From Gymnothorax reevesii (Eukaryota > Chordata > Actinopteri > Anguilliformes > Muraenidae), in the NCBI GenBank assembly GCA_029721435.1, contig CM056583.1:52245620-52309619 (forward strand): 64,000 bases of DNA, read 5' to 3'. Shown here piece after piece: positions 36,001 through 49,369 of the stretch. The notes below the pieces were generated by a model that was not told the DNA's origin, did no database searches, and saw nothing but the letters and a program-made list of their open reading frames with translations. Both the position numbers and the translations under genes were made by a program. Position 1 is the first letter of the stretch, and every line of letters begins with the position of its first letter.

Positions 36001-37266
36001 ACTGAACTGCGACAATTAGTTTTATCACGTAGCCAGAGCTAAGGTCTTGGAAGCTTTTTTTCTCCTCGCTCTCTCAATCACGAGAGTAAACAGGCCCTGT
36101 GGTCCATCGGAGATGTGTGGGTATGATATTTTAGCCTTGAATTGCGAACGGTTTTTTACAGGTTTTTTTTTAAATTGTGTTTCGAATTAGATCGTTCCCA
36201 CCTTGAAATAATATAAAAATGTGGTGTATAAATGTTCATGTGGATCAACTCCTACCCGCACATGAGCGCCGGGCATGATTACGTATGTTATGGAATGTAA
36301 TGACCTCATCAGGAAAATAGGACTACATGATTGGGTGATGACAGGAATCGCCTTTTCAGACCAACTACCAGTTTATAGCGGCGGGACACGACACACTTTC
36401 TTGACACGAACTAAGGTTTTACAAAAGTATGTATCAACTTCATGATGTCCTCTTTTGATGGCCGAACAGTAGAGTCCCGATTGTCTTTGCAATGTCGGAT
36501 TAACGTTAAAAATAGTGAAACCAATATAGAACTCCTCAGTAAATGCTCCACTTGGGGTGTGGAGATAAATGGCGCAAAAAATGGAAGGAACAAGAACCCC
36601 AATGGAGAGCAAAATAAAACCAAATAAACAGAATACACATTTGGAACAAAAATCTGTCGGGTAAATATTTTGAAAATGGGGAAAGACCAGAGTATTCAAA
36701 GAACAATTGTTTCACTATGTCTTTGTGTCAAATAAGCCACTCATGTTGATGCAACAGTCGGTTTATAAGGCATGCATATAATTTGCCCTAAATCTGCTTT
36801 CACTATATATTTCAGATTTTTTCCCCTGTGCATAGCGTTATTTATGTTCTATTAATCAGAGCTATACAGATCAATTGACAGAAACATATACGCCAGCAAG
36901 TACTTTTGCGGACTGTCCCTTTAGTGCAATAAAACTCTTACTCATCCTCAAATTCATGAGCGGAAACTGCATGATTGCATGGCCGTTTGAAAGGCCTCTG
37001 ATGATGAGATGATAAGAGTTGAGGAGGTCACCTTAGTGAACAAATGTAGTTTTGGAATTTAATTCAAGTCATCACATGGTACATATGTACAAAGGCCAGT
37101 ATTTACTGATTTAATACGAGAGATAAGTATACGGTGTAGCATATAGACTATTCTTACAGTGATGGTAAATGCGAAAAAAAAATCTTAATGTTTTGGTCTA
37201 AATTTGTCTTTGTTGCAAAGACCCGAAACATCACGTGGGCAGTAGCCTACATCAAAGTTACATACA
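33043..37266. other. non-coding; microsatellites only
   Basis: The segment holds an (AAT)n-(ATT)n-(GTT)n compound repeat at 33688-33757 and an (AAT)n repeat at about 33820-33845. No gene was recognised. The longest open frame, 36373-36699 minus (108 residues, one hydrophobic stretch), has no family resemblance I can name. Confidence 0.5.
33688..33757. repeat. (AAT)n-(ATT)n-(GTT)n compound microsatellite, palindromic
   Basis: AAT units switch to ATT units at 33707, forming a perfect palindrome, then to nine GTT units. Confidence 0.95.
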
Positions 37267-37289
37267 CTCTCTCTCTCTCTCTCTCTCTC
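37267..37289. repeat. (CT)n microsatellite
   Basis: About 11 CT units. Confidence 0.9.
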
Positions 37290-37948
37290 GTGAGTTTTTT
37301 ATACTGCGCTCGTGCAAGTGCACCACCAAAGTTTTGAGCTTCTGTCTGAGTAGAACGTAGCCGAGTAGCCCATTAGTCGGTTAGCGTGGTGTGTTGTATA
37401 TGAAGCCAACGTTTGCAGTTCAAAAAGGTGGCTGTTTTTTAACCTGGTTAGGTCGCCATTGAAACTTATGGCATCCTTGCAAGTTTAGGGTTTATCGAGC
37501 CTGCTCACGCAAAGAAAGCCTATGTTGAACTTGGTTTGAAGTGACTGAAATAAACTTAGCATTGCCTTTTTTTCATCGAAAATGTTGCTGCTCTTATTTC
37601 TGTCTGCTTTCATAACACCAAATTCTGACTATGTAGAATAGTAAATACTATTCCGGGAATAATGTACGTCAGAGCCAAAAAGTGAAAAAGCTCATTCGTG
37701 ACTGGAGCAATACATAGCTAAAATTTGTCCCGAATAAGTGCGCTTGTTTTATGATTATTACTTTTTTGGGGTGAGTCCCGTATATTCGATCTTGACACGG
37801 GAAAATTGGCAATGTTAATTCGACTCCCGGGTAGTTTATCCACTCTGGGCAAAGTGAGCTCATTTAAGCTCTGTAAGAGTTGATGTAACACAGAACATTT
37901 TACGAAATTTGTTATTTTCAGTTATTTGATTATTTTTGAACAACCTAT

Positions 37949-37987
37949 AATAATAATAATAATAATTATTATTATTATTATTATTAT
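37949..37987. repeat. palindromic (AAT)n-(ATT)n microsatellite
   Basis: About six AAT units followed by about seven ATT units; self-complementary. Confidence 0.95.
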
Positions 37988-38643
37988 GGGGGACAATTTA
38001 GCCCGAGAAAAATTGAGAAAACAAGCTGAGAGCAAAAAGTATATCTGCACCTGAAGAAGTGTGCTTTCTACCCAATGTTTAATCATTTCATTATCCGCCT
38101 TAAATTTTGGGGACAGAAACATTAAGTAAAAAACATAATCACTTTATTTATGACTGTGATAAAATTGCGCGGCTTAGGTAAAATGGTATAGTTTTTGCAC
38201 TTAAATTGATGCTCTCAAATTAAAGCTAACAGCCTGTTAATTACCCTCATATGTATGCTTCCATTTTAAATTCAGTGTGCTGAAGCACAGAGCCAAAGCA
38301 AAACAATACTATACAATAAAATAGCAATAGGATTTGACTTATATTTGAACAACAAAACAACAACAAAAACAACAACGATAATAATAATCTGTCACAATTA
38401 TTTCAGGATGGCAAGATGAAAGCAGATCGTGCAGAAGCCAAACAGTACACGAAATATCATTCCTAGAAACATGAAGGAGCAGGGAATCCACCCCAAAACG
38501 TATACCTAATAAAGCTGATTTATGTTCAATTTCCATCGCAAGTGAAGAAAAGAATATATAAATAATATTGTTATTTGAATAGCAAGCTAAATACGTGATT
38601 ATAATTCCATCAATGAATCTTGCAAAGGCAGAAGAATTGCAGA

Positions 38644-38645
<2 letters not shown>

Positions 38646-38708
<63 letters not shown>

Positions 38709-38744
38709 TAATGTTATTATTGTTATTATTATTATTATTATTAA
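38646..38744. repeat. (AAT)n ... (ATT)n palindromic microsatellite
   Basis: Two AAT blocks separated by AAATA, then a spacer and an ATT block. Confidence 0.95.
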
Positions 38745-39338
38745 GTCATGAATTCAATCAATTTTTGTATAACTTTGGTTGATTTCTTTTTTGTAAAAAT
38801 ATTACGGAAAAAGTCCAGTCCTTGCTTATGCATGAGAGCGTCTTTCTCTAATTGTCAATGGACATATGTGAATTTAATAATCTGCAATTTAACAAAAGAT
38901 TCATTCCATTCCTCAAAGCGACTGACTCACTTTTATCATGTTTAGCTTCCAAATACTAAAACTACCCAGTTATGTGTAACTTAGGCCTATTATATTGATT
39001 TTTACCCCTTGTCATTCCGTGTACCCGAAGTTACTGTAAAACTGTCGCTGGCCTTAATGGATTGCATGTCACGGGTAAAGACAAATAAATCTAAAGCAAC
39101 CTATAGATATTATTGCGAAGCTATATTATCATGTCAGTAACATACATTTTTTCATATTTCTTTCCTAAGCCAGTCGGGCGGCCTACCATCATACAGAAGC
39201 AGTTTTATGGCCTGCCTGCTCGTCATTGGCGTTTCCCTAATTTTCTGAGAAGCTAGCAAACCAGAGTAGCACCATGGACAGCGCTTCTTCATGACCTTTA
39301 ACTGCAATCAAATTAGCCAATGTTTGTTTAAATTGTCC

Positions 39339-39340
39339 GT

Positions 39341-39381
<41 letters not shown>

Positions 39382-39417
39382 CACGCGTGCGTGCGTGCGT
39401 GTGTGAGTGTTTGTGTG

Positions 39418-39449
<32 letters not shown>

Positions 39450-39456
39450 TACCTGA

Positions 39457-39487
<31 letters not shown>

Positions 39488-39488
39488 C

Positions 39489-39522
<34 letters not shown>
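39339..39522. repeat. complex (GT)n / (GC)(GT) microsatellite
   Basis: Several GT runs are separated by CGCGCGCACGCG and GCGTGCGTGCGT blocks over about 180 bp. The Cys-Val open frame here is an artefact. Confidence 0.95.
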
Positions 39523-39525
<3 letters not shown>

Positions 39526-39759
39526 TGATGGAAAATGATTCCCTCTACCCTTTTTGTTATTTTTCCCTCATATTAATTATCAGTCAACGACGGACACGAG
39601 GGCATTGAGTCGACCGAACTCCAGGATAATCAGTAGTAGTGATGTACTTTCAAAAGTTTTTCATTTATAGCGAGCGATTAACGGGTAGAGGTTATTCACC
39701 GTTGGATAGATAAGCAACTCCTGAGAAACAGCCCGTTCAGATGGACTGAGGATTTGCTA

Positions 39760-40040
39760 TATGCACCGTTTGCGACAGCTTTACAAATTTGAGACAGCCT
39801 TGCTAATTAAGGCCCCGAGAGATGAGCCTCTGGAGCCATCGTCCACATCAGAACGTTGCTAACCATTCTGACAGCAAGGTATTTAACAAGCCGGCAGGCG
39901 GGAAACGTCCTTACTTGCTCTTCATTTGCAAAAGAACCTCTCTGTGAGATATCATTGTTTGATAAGTAGCCTGCGTGCATTTCAAAACACAGACCTTTGG
40001 TTGCTTTCTTTTTTGGTTCATGAACCAAAGATGAACTCAC
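39760..40040. promoter_or_regulatory. candidate cis-regulatory segment
   Basis: Unique sequence with GCTAATTAAGG and other homeodomain cores, CATTTGCAAA and ATTTCAAAAC phrases; repeat-free within a microsatellite-rich area. Conservation untested. Confidence 0.22.
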
Positions 40041-41699
40041 TCATCGAGAGCATACTGCTTCGCGGCGTTCAAGAACAAAATTAACGTGGATAACGTCAAA
40101 TGAATGACCATCCCAAATTCTATTGCCATATTTTCGTTAAATATTTGTTTAAAACGAACGGCATGCACGTTTTATAACCAGCAGTAACAAGGTCTCCTGC
40201 TTCTCTCTTAATTCAGCCTGCATGCGTTGATCTTAAAATATTAAAAACTGAAGTTTAATAGTTTCTCTATCGGGCAACAACAACCAACGAATGCAATACA
40301 CCTTCTAATGCGCTTCTGCTGTTTTACGCGCTCTTACAGTCTGATATCAGAGATTTAAACAACGCGACTATATCCCTTCGGTTGTTTGAAGGCCAAAACA
40401 TCCTGCATTACTTTCAATGCCATTTGTGTCATATCCCTCCCTTTGTAATACCAAAAACATTGTTTGAAGCTCTAAAGAAGGGACATTCGCTCAAAATATG
40501 TAACAACACGCAAAAGCAACAACACCCTAAATAGCGAAAACGCGTTGTAGCCTGTATTAATTCGTCCTTTGGAGAGAGCAGAAAATTCAGAAGCCCAGCT
40601 GAACCCTGGTTCTTGATCCCAGAGTTTAATAGTTTGGTCACTACTGTGAGAACATGGAAACAAGTATTAAGGGCAATTCCAAAAATTCTGTAACTTTCTT
40701 AGTTGGCTTAATAATTATGGTTTTCATCATCACAGCAAAAATGATCCTGTGAAAAACAATCGTTCCATCCTCTAGATGACAAGTCTCAAATTAAAATAGC
40801 ACTCTTATTTAGCTTCTTTTGCTATACCCAAAATCCTTGTATTTTAGCTGTTTAAGAAAAAGTAGCACTGCCCAGGTCAATTCCATCTCCCATAAAAGCC
40901 GAATAACCTTTTATATTTAGGTTGTTCATTCTTTCAGAAATAATTTCCGAGTGCCAAAATATACTATTTGCCACGTTTATACCGATGATAATGAATAATA
41001 CGCCAAAATTTGCATGATAGGTAGCAGAGTGTTTGTTTAATAGAAGTTTTTATTATTATCATAATTTTAATTTGGCAATATAATTACTGAATGTACACGC
41101 ATTCACTTCGACTTAAACAAACAACATGAAATAACTTTTCCAATTTAAGCTTCCTTAGAACATTACACTGTTTGTCAAATTACTCCTTAAAAATAATAAA
41201 ACCACCCAGTAAAAAAACCTTTTTTATTCCGAATTGACGTTGTCAGGTGTGTAACAAATGGCGGAGATGAGGGAAAAAAAGTTATGTCAACAGAAGGACC
41301 AAGCAGTTAGGGCGCCATCTAGCAAACCAAGGTTGCAACAAACGGCGCATGGCAGCCTGCCCTGAATGCGCGAACAAAGACAAGCTGACGGATGAGTACA
41401 ATGGGTTCAGCTTCTCAAACCCCTGTACCGTTCACCACACTCTAACCAACGTAAAAAACACGTAGAAAAATATAGGGTGGCTGGGTTTTCCGCTGAAAAA
41501 TACCAAAACAAAGCCACTCCCAGGCAATTTCTTGTTTTGGGCGATGGAAGGTTTAAAATGGTTGGCCCAAGAGAAGCTTTTAGCAACACCACTACTTGTC
41601 AGTGAACAAGAGAAATTCGAACTATAGGCAAAGTTATACAAATATATTGCGCGGCGGGTTAAGTACAGAACATCCATTAACACTTCTACAACAACTTCT

Positions 41700-41771
41700 G
41701 CTCCTGCTGCGACTGGTGCTGCTACTACTACTACTAAATAATAATAACAACAACAACAACAACAACATCAA

Positions 41772-41803
<32 letters not shown>

Positions 41804-41805
41804 CA
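41700..41805. repeat. (CTG/CTA)n-(AAC)n-(AAT)n-(ATT) compound microsatellite
   Basis: Trinucleotide runs change unit several times. The 90- and 119-residue open frames rich in Asn or Leu are artefacts of this tract. Confidence 0.95.
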
Positions 41806-42833
41806 GTCAGGCGTATTGTGCTTTTCAGTTTTTCCGTTAATGTCAGAGTTATAAATGGACTGAATTGAACAGTTAAATTTACGCATTGTCTCCTTGTTAT
41901 TTTAGCTGTAAGTAGTCCTGCGCGCATACAGCTAACATACGCGCAACCTCTGAAATAAACTGATTGTAAAATTACAGTCAAAATAACTGGCAAAAAATGT
42001 GCCAGTTTAAAACAGTACGCGCAAATGACACGTGAAAATACTTCTCACACAAAATAGGCCACTGTCGACTGTAGTAGGTGTTGAGCACTGATCACTTTAT
42101 TGTGAACTACTACTACTACTTCTCCTTTTATTACTATCATTATTTTATTTATTTATTTTAAATTATTGCTATTATTACTATCATAATGTTCTTGTGATTA
42201 ATATTCACCACTCCATAAACCAGTACATGATATAGCTAAATGCCACCGCATGTGTGTACACACGGACACGCACTTAAGTGCAAGAGAGTATTGTGCAAGC
42301 AGCACAAGCACTTTTCACTGTGTTCTGCCACTTGCCTTCTTTTGCATACACACCTGTTGGCACTGCAGTCTTGTGGGTGGAGAGGTCTTAGCCCATTTTG
42401 ATAACAGTTTGCAGGGTAGTGCCATATACAAGTCACATAACTTAAATTTAAAAACCAATTAAAATGCTGATTTTCAACTGGGTGCAATGAATTCACGCAA
42501 ATATCGCTTCACTTATCTTTGTTTCACTTCAAGAGTGGAGATTTTCAACATTTTCCGAATCCAAAGCCCCCTCCATTTGTTCAAATGTACACTTATTAAA
42601 GAAAGGTCCTTTGCTTGGACATATTTTCCTAAATTTACCGTCAAAGCATAAAATGCCAGGCGAGGGAACCTCCCCTTTACGGACCCCCCAGCAGTCTACT
42701 TACCGCCTGTATAAAAACTAGGACATAGAGGATCCACTTTTCCCCTATCAAAGGTTCATGGTATGAAACTGATACTTTAACAAAGTAATTTTCATACAAT
42801 TTCTCCAACTACTGTTGCTACTTCTATTAAAAC

Positions 42834-42911
42834 TTCTACTACTACTGCTGCTGCCACTACTACTAGTACAGCACTAGTGTTATTATTATAAGTAGTAGTA
42901 GTAGTAGTACT
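42834..42911. repeat. inverted (CTA)n ... (TAG)n trinucleotide repeat
   Basis: CTACTACTA on the left and TAGTAGTAGTAG on the right are reverse complements around a short spacer containing ACTAGTACAGCACTAGT. Confidence 0.9.
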
Positions 42912-43279
42912 AACAAGAGCCATTAAGAGATATCATATCCCCCTGGCAGCAAAAGGTTCTAATACAACATACGCTTGATGTGTTAGCGAAGTCTTATGAT
43001 AAGAATTTGAACGGTTTTTCTATTATGCTCTGAATTAAAAAAATGTTTACCACTGAACTGATGGACAGACAGAATGATAGCCATATCCCCTGTCTGAATA
43101 ATAATAATAATAATAACTCTTAAAATGGCAGTGGTATTTTCAGCTCTCGATGTTCTTCATTGAAAAATGACTGCTCAATGCGATAGCATTCTGCTGCACG
43201 CCCATTCTTTTGCTGGGGGGGGGTAAAGATGTGATGGGGCTTCTGTAGCAGAATAAGGGCCCGTGTGGGGAGGCTCCTT

Positions 43280-43620
43280 TCCTGTTCTCACCCATAAATG
43301 CACAGGCTTTCAAAGATGGCTCCCCCTTTCAAATGCTCTCCTGCCCCCCTCTACCCTGCAATGAATGGATGGTTGACCTTCTGAGGTCTCTGTCCACTAT
43401 CTCTCTGGCTTCAGCACGATAAGTTGCTCTCCCCCTCACTCCCTGGCTCCAGCTCAAATTCCATCTATGATGGCTTGTTGCATTGATATCATCAGAGAAT
43501 GCAAATTATTCCAGATTTAGGAGCGGAGAAAGAGAAAGCCAGACTAACTCCTGATGCAACTCTTTGAGGTGCTGGTATGTGGCTTTCGGAGCTCACCCAT
43601 TCTAAAATGGTTAAAACTTG
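43280..43620. promoter_or_regulatory. candidate cis-regulatory segment
   Basis: Unique sequence with repeated TTTCAAA(G) phrases, ATGCAAATTATT (POU/homeodomain-like) and GATA-like sites. Conservation untested. Confidence 0.22.
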
Positions 43621-44464
43621 TATCATCATCCAACTCCCACATATTTTTATGCATGTCTGCCTGACAGAGAGGAACTGTGTGAAAACAAAACTGAATTGAA
43701 GTCTTTCAGATTAGAGGGCATATTTGTTCCTGCTTAGCCTGTTGATCAATGGCTATTCCAACAACACCGTCAGCATTTTACGAGTAATCCAGAACCCCAG
43801 GCCTTATCTCCCATTTTTTTAAACTAATCCCAAAAAGTAATGCTTCCACATTAGGCTCATTTTAATGGTAATTGCTGAATAATATTGAAGAACTGGCCCC
43901 TAAAATAGGAGCCAACTCGATAACAATAGCAATAGTGCATAAGTTATAAATTTTTTCATGAGAGTGCCATTTAGTCTTGTCCTCCACATTGTTTTTGGTG
44001 TCGTGTTCATTGAGTAAAAGGTCCTGCTGATTTTCTTTCTTGTTGCCATGCCTTCATAATGGTCCTAATAAATCCATGAGGCTTTCGAATTTGTGAACGC
44101 AGCATTCATAGCATAACTACACAATAATACTTATTTTTAAAGTGAGCAAATAAATAAGTTAATAAATAAATGTGCCTGCAAGGTATGGTTTATTTATGAA
44201 AAGCTGTTTTTGTCTTTTTTGTGAAGTTCTGACGAGTTGCATTGCTGCAGCTGTGTTTATTTTAGACGACTGCAGACATTCAACGCATGAAATCTCTTTC
44301 AAAATAGGCGACTCCATCAGCTTTCAGGAATATGAGGATTGGGTCGTTATCAAGCCAGTGGCAGTCAGTAAAACCATAACAGTGTTGTGTGGATGAACTT
44401 AAGCGAAAACAGCAATGGTAAAATCTGCAATGTCTTCTTGAGTCTGAGAAATAGTGTTCGTACA

Positions 44465-44640
44465 AAGCCCTTCAGTCATTAATTATGACGAAAAATAGCG
44501 CGCACGCTGTGATATCACGTAAATAAAAACCAAATTAGACCATTATTAATCACGAAATTCCATTAAGCACGCGCGCCTGGCTGCTATTCCATCATTGCAA
44601 ATTGGTCTATTAGTAATATTCCAGATACCCCTCCTAGTGA
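44465..44640. promoter_or_regulatory. candidate cis-regulatory segment rich in homeodomain sites
   Basis: The cores TTAATTATGA, ATTATTAATCAC, CCATTAAGCA and ATTAGTAATATT, together with ATCACGTAAATAAA (forkhead-like), occur within 175 bp. This is denser than in the surroundings. Function not shown. Confidence 0.28.
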
Positions 44641-45425
44641 ATTCTATATATATAAATTAGTACAATTCTGACATTTTCGGAGTTATCCCATCGGCAGTGT
44701 AATTCGAGGATTCACATACAAATATATAAATAAATATACAACAATTGAATGGTCTCTGCTTTCCTGCTTTCGCATACCTGTTGCAAAATAGGTTATTAAG
44801 ACTAATGCAATTCATCCAACCTTTTTCGGAATATAAGAAATTTAAAAAAATAATAAAATCAAAGACTTTTAAAACTTGACATATTTTAATGGCGTATTTA
44901 ATGCGCATGGCCGACTTCACCATTTGCGGGACAGTGGCTACTTTGACTTATAGCTCTGTGAGTCAATCCATAGAATAGCCAAGGGACACGTCAAACTGCC
45001 TTGTTCTCTGTCCAAACATGTCACAATTACTCCATGCAAAACACTTCCTGCATCAATAGTTTTTTCCTCTCTCAGAGACGTTTGCCAAGTTTTTCAGGAG
45101 TTAGCCTACCGAAATCTCCTACCCTGTTTGTTTGGCCAAATGATCAAGCGGCAGAAATAAGTCCCAAAAAGGCGGCATAAGAACTCGCACAGAAAAGTCA
45201 TTTTCCCCTTGGGTCACACTTTCGCGACTTTTCTCCACAATCTCCTGCCTTGGTTGTGTTGACATATTTCGCTAGTACATGCAAGTTTCAGACATTTAGC
45301 AGAGTTCCATGGGTCGTGAATGACGTGTTGATTAATTTGTTGTCAAGTCTTAAGTCTAACCAAATAAATTTTACAAGAACTCGTCTTTATCCTTCTCGCA
45401 CTGACTTACCCCCTCCTCTCACCAC

Positions 45426-45441
45426 ATCTCTCTCGCTCGAT

Positions 45442-45484
<43 letters not shown>
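45426..45484. repeat. (CT)n microsatellite
   Basis: CT runs with CGCTCGATCGCG interruptions, then about 20 perfect units. Confidence 0.95.
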
Positions 45485-45488
<4 letters not shown>

Positions 45489-45868
45489 GGTTAGGCAGCC
45501 AGAAACATATTGGAACAAATATTTAAACAAATATTTAAACAAGTCTTACTTTTGCGTGGAACCCGCAGAAGACGTTTAAAACTTGGTCGTCGCTCAAACT
45601 TCTTTCCCCACTTTTTTCGGTTAATGAGATGAGAAAGTTTTGGTCACTTCAGTTTGATTATTTTTGTCTGTGTATAGTACAACACCCAAAATCTGAGAGA
45701 GTATACAACTGCAGCGCAGATTGAGACATATTGAGATCCCTTTAAAGGGATCATTTCGTGTGGGAGGTTGGACACAAAGTTTGGACTCGTGACTTGAATT
45801 CCAGAGAGACCTGCATATTTTAAAACAACAAAGCGGGATGGCAACGGGGTTTTGAAAAGCAAGGGGGT

Positions 45869-45938
45869 GGTGTGTGTGTGTGCGTGTGTGTGTGTGTGTG
45901 TGGTGGTGGTGGTGGGGGTGGTGTGGGGGGGGGGTGTG
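45869..45938. repeat. (GT)n-(GGT)n-G-rich microsatellite
   Basis: GT run, then GGT units, then GGGGGGGGGG; the G-rich part could form a quadruplex. Confidence 0.95.
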
Positions 45939-46014
45939 GATCCACTGAAAGGGAAAACTGATAGCTGTCGCTATTTAAGGCCCAGTATTTTCACTAGAAC
46001 TATCGACGTAATAG

Positions 46015-46045
<31 letters not shown>

Positions 46046-46923
46046 ACAAGTTTTATTTACAGTTGCGCTATAGCAATTTCGTTACGCCAGCCCTAAAGAG
46101 TGACAAGTGCGTTGCGTTTCCACGAGAGCGTGAGAGGTGATAATTCCATACCACGAAGGAAAGCCTACAGATCTGCACTGTTCAAGCTCTATTACATCTC
46201 AGTTGGAGAGGACAGACATCTATGAAGTGCTGTTTAAACTGTAGCAGACACGAGTACTTGGTTCGAAGGCTATACAGCGCATCTGCAGTTCGACAAGACG
46301 ATCACACAAAATCACACAAAATTAAGAACTTGTCATAAGTCCACCCCCTCCCTCCCTCTCTACTTCCATATCAATCAGAAACGAACAACAGGCGGACATA
46401 CAGACCAATAAGCACATGTAACGAGTGAACAACGAAATAGACTATTCTCTCAACTTCTGCCTGCTCCCTAATACCGGTCAATGGCCCACACAGTGTTCCT
46501 ACGTGGATTTGCTCACGCTTGTTTCTGTGCGTAAACATACAGTTTAGCAATGTCGTCAAATAAGGACGCCAAATGACTCTCTTTTTGTTGTAGTGTATCT
46601 ACGTATAAGAAAGAGCGTAACCATATGTCAGTTCCGGGATGATACCATGTTGGGAAAAGAAGAGGACGACTAAATAACTTTGTTTTTGTCTGTAAGCAAA
46701 TGCATGTGTGTAATCATACATGCAATTCCGAGATGAAATGGCACAACTTTCCCGTGAAAAGAAACGAAATGCAAGAGGAACAGACAAAAGGACAGGGGGT
46801 GGGGTGGGGTGGAGTGGGGGGAGGGTGTTGGATTGGGGGTATGGTGTTTAACTGGATATCTGTGTTAGCTGCCAGCGTAACTCTATGGACAAGGAATGCT
46901 AATGAGGACATGGGGTCCTATAA

Positions 46924-46926
<3 letters not shown>

Positions 46927-46964
<38 letters not shown>
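46927..46964. repeat. (CT)n microsatellite
   Basis: About 19 CT units. Confidence 0.95.
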
Positions 46965-46969
<5 letters not shown>

Positions 46970-47520
46970 GGACGTCTGATTATTGCTGGAAACCAGTTCA
47001 GTAGAAGACAGATTTATATCCGACTGCACTTACTTTTTAACTTCGTGGAAGGCATGCATGCAGGCTAATTTAGGTAGTTTGAAATGTGCGCTCGCGCGCG
47101 CAAGTGTTTTCAATGAAACTAACTCATCCAATGAAATAGGCCTACATATTGATCTCTGGCGTAAATTTATGCTCGAGTATCTTTCTGGTCGTCCATTCTG
47201 CAAGAGACGGTACTATTTGAATGACACAACGTCCCTTTGACATCATGAACAGGTGGACAACCTTTAAAAGAATTTGGTTTCAAAACATCTTATAAAAACG
47301 TAGGCCTATTACAATAATAAAAAATAGATTCTGGGAAGATCAAGTGAAATCGCAAGGGAATAAACACGTGAAAATAGTCGCGTAGTCAGTCACAAGTGGA
47401 TTGATAAAAACATCAAAAACTATAAATGTGAAGTAAAAACGCCTCAGAGGGCAGCCTCGTTCGGCCTTCAGTAGATGCGACCCCACGAAGGTTACTAAGA
47501 AGGAAAGTGCAACGGAAAAG

Positions 47521-47665
47521 AACAAGAAATAAAATCAGCAGAAGAAGAAGATGTCAACAAGTACAACAACACAACGACAATAACAAAAAAGAACAACAGC
47601 AACAAGAGCCGCAGCGAAAATAATAAGACGACAGCAAGAAGAACAACAAGAAAAAGATCATGTCA
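47521..47665. repeat. A-rich, pyrimidine-poor low-complexity tract
   Basis: Irregular mixture of GAA, AAC, ACA and CAA units with almost no T on the plus strand; no coding meaning seen. Confidence 0.75.
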
Positions 47666-49359
47666 GAGATTTGCTTTAACGATACACAGTTAAAAAAAAG
47701 GTTAGAAGAAAAAAATCAAGAAATCCCCATGGCATGAATGCCAGCAGCCATGAAATCGAGCGCAGTAAAGTGCATTCTAGGACAGCCTCTTGAATTCAAC
47801 GTTAACTTAATCAAAACTTCACCCACAGCATTCGCAATATTCATTTTCTCTCTCAATGGTAAATTACTGTAGGCCTATATGTCAAAAGTCAAATATTCAT
47901 GTGGAAAGGTGTGGAAATTATCCTGATTTTGTCAATGGTGTCCAACAAGGAGCTTCCACATGACTTTTTATTTTTTACTAATTTTGTTTATTTTCATTCT
48001 TTATCAAAAACCACAAAATAATTGGAATATTTTATATTTTTGTTGTTGTTGTTGCTGTTGTTGTTAAGCACCTACAATCCAAAATATTATTTTCTTGAAA
48101 ATAATACTTACTTTATAACTAATTTTCATTTATTAAGCTATCATTACTTTTTATTTTTAATTTCTATGTCTACGCCAATTGAATATGGAGGCAGTCGGGT
48201 TTCCATATTTTGGAAAAATTCATAATAAGGTGATTTCTGAAAGAGAAAAATAGCATCCCAGTGCAAGGTCTTGGTTCATCAGCAAAGAGTGTTTCAAACC
48301 ATCTCAACAAGGTTCCATGACCCCGTGCATCAGTACCTTCCTACACTATTTTTCAGCAGCCTACATCAATTGTGAAGTGCCAAACAGCATAAAAGGCAAT
48401 TTCTCTCCCCCCCCCCTCTCTCTCTTAATTGATACTACTAATACTACTGCTACTACTACGCTTTAACAAATACCAATGAACTTACAGTAAAAAAAAGTGC
48501 TCATGAAAGAAGTTGGAAGCACAAGGAGGCCTAATGTGTTGTTGTCTGCATTTACAGATATTAACGACTCAGCTTTAAAAAGCCAGTTGTGAACTCAGTT
48601 TCACATGGAAATTGTGGCCAAAATCAGTATTGCACAGTCACACCCGTTATTTATGTATTTAATTAAAAAACTCATTTATCTTTATTTAATTTCATTAATG
48701 TTGTTATGGGGATGGTGAGAGTTACTTTTCAATCCCTCCTCTACACCATTCCTATTTTTTCCCTTTAAAATTTCAACACAGGCAACATCGTGATCGCATC
48801 ACGCCAGCAGGACATAATAAAATAATGATACGAGACAGCGAAACATTAAAATACAAACCAAATGTATTAATAACTATATATTATGAAAAGTGCTTTCCAT
48901 TCATTTCGTTTTAAATTGAAAGAATCCCATACATGGTAGGCTATACCAATACAGTATTAGGCTCTCTCTTTCTCTCTCTGGAGCGCTCATTTCCTGCTGA
49001 GTTGCTTGTCGATAGCATCAATTGGGAAAAAAAAAAAACAAAAACAAAACAAAAAAAAAAACAATACATATCATCAGGTCATATCATCAGAGCCAGAATG
49101 ATTTCTTTTGGATTTATTTCAGTGTCCTCTGAAATAGTCTCATGTCACTTTTATTTTCAAGAGAACAGTCTTGACAATGTATATCGCAATTATTATAAGA
49201 AGCCAAAGATTATAGAAAAAAATTATTAGTATAGAATCACATGGTTTTGAACCAAAATAAACAAACAAAGATAAAGATTACATAACACAGGACATTTCTT
49301 ATATTTTGGAAATGTTATTTTCTCACTATGTCTTGATTTTAATGCACATATGATTTACC

Positions 49360-49369
49360 TTTATTTATT
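49360..49369 (-). terminator. nr2f1a: candidate poly(A) signal of nr2f1a (AATAAATAAA)
   Basis: The minus strand reads AATAAATAAA, two overlapping canonical hexamers, about 295 nt downstream of the stop codon. It would give a short 3' UTR. Other AT-rich signals lie further down, so alternative or longer 3' ends are likely. Confidence 0.4.

Larger units (their letters stand above)
40041..45425. other. non-coding desert downstream of nr2f1a
   Basis: No gene recognised. Microsatellites at 41700-41805 and 42834-42911, and two candidate regulatory segments (43280-43620, 44465-44640), are listed separately. Confidence 0.5.
45485..49359. other. non-coding; region 3' of nr2f1a
   Basis: No gene recognised. 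It holds several microsatellites, an A/AAC-rich low-complexity stretch (47521-47665) and short CT and AAT runs (46024-46045, near 48411). It may include a longer 3' UTR of nr2f1a at its right end. Confidence 0.5.

Noticed and set aside
36373..36699. 108-residue minus-strand open frame with one hydrophobic, membrane-like stretch
   Set aside because: No family motif, no splice partners and no repeat or codon signal. A frame of this length is expected by chance in 64 kb, and another overlapping frame is equally open.
41230..41600. Possible interspersed repeat with unusual phrases
   Set aside because: I could not define ends, inverted repeats or a family, so it is not listed as a feature.
41596..41993. 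Poly-Asn and poly-Leu open frames on opposite strands
   Set aside because: They are translations of AAT/AAC/CTA trinucleotide runs.
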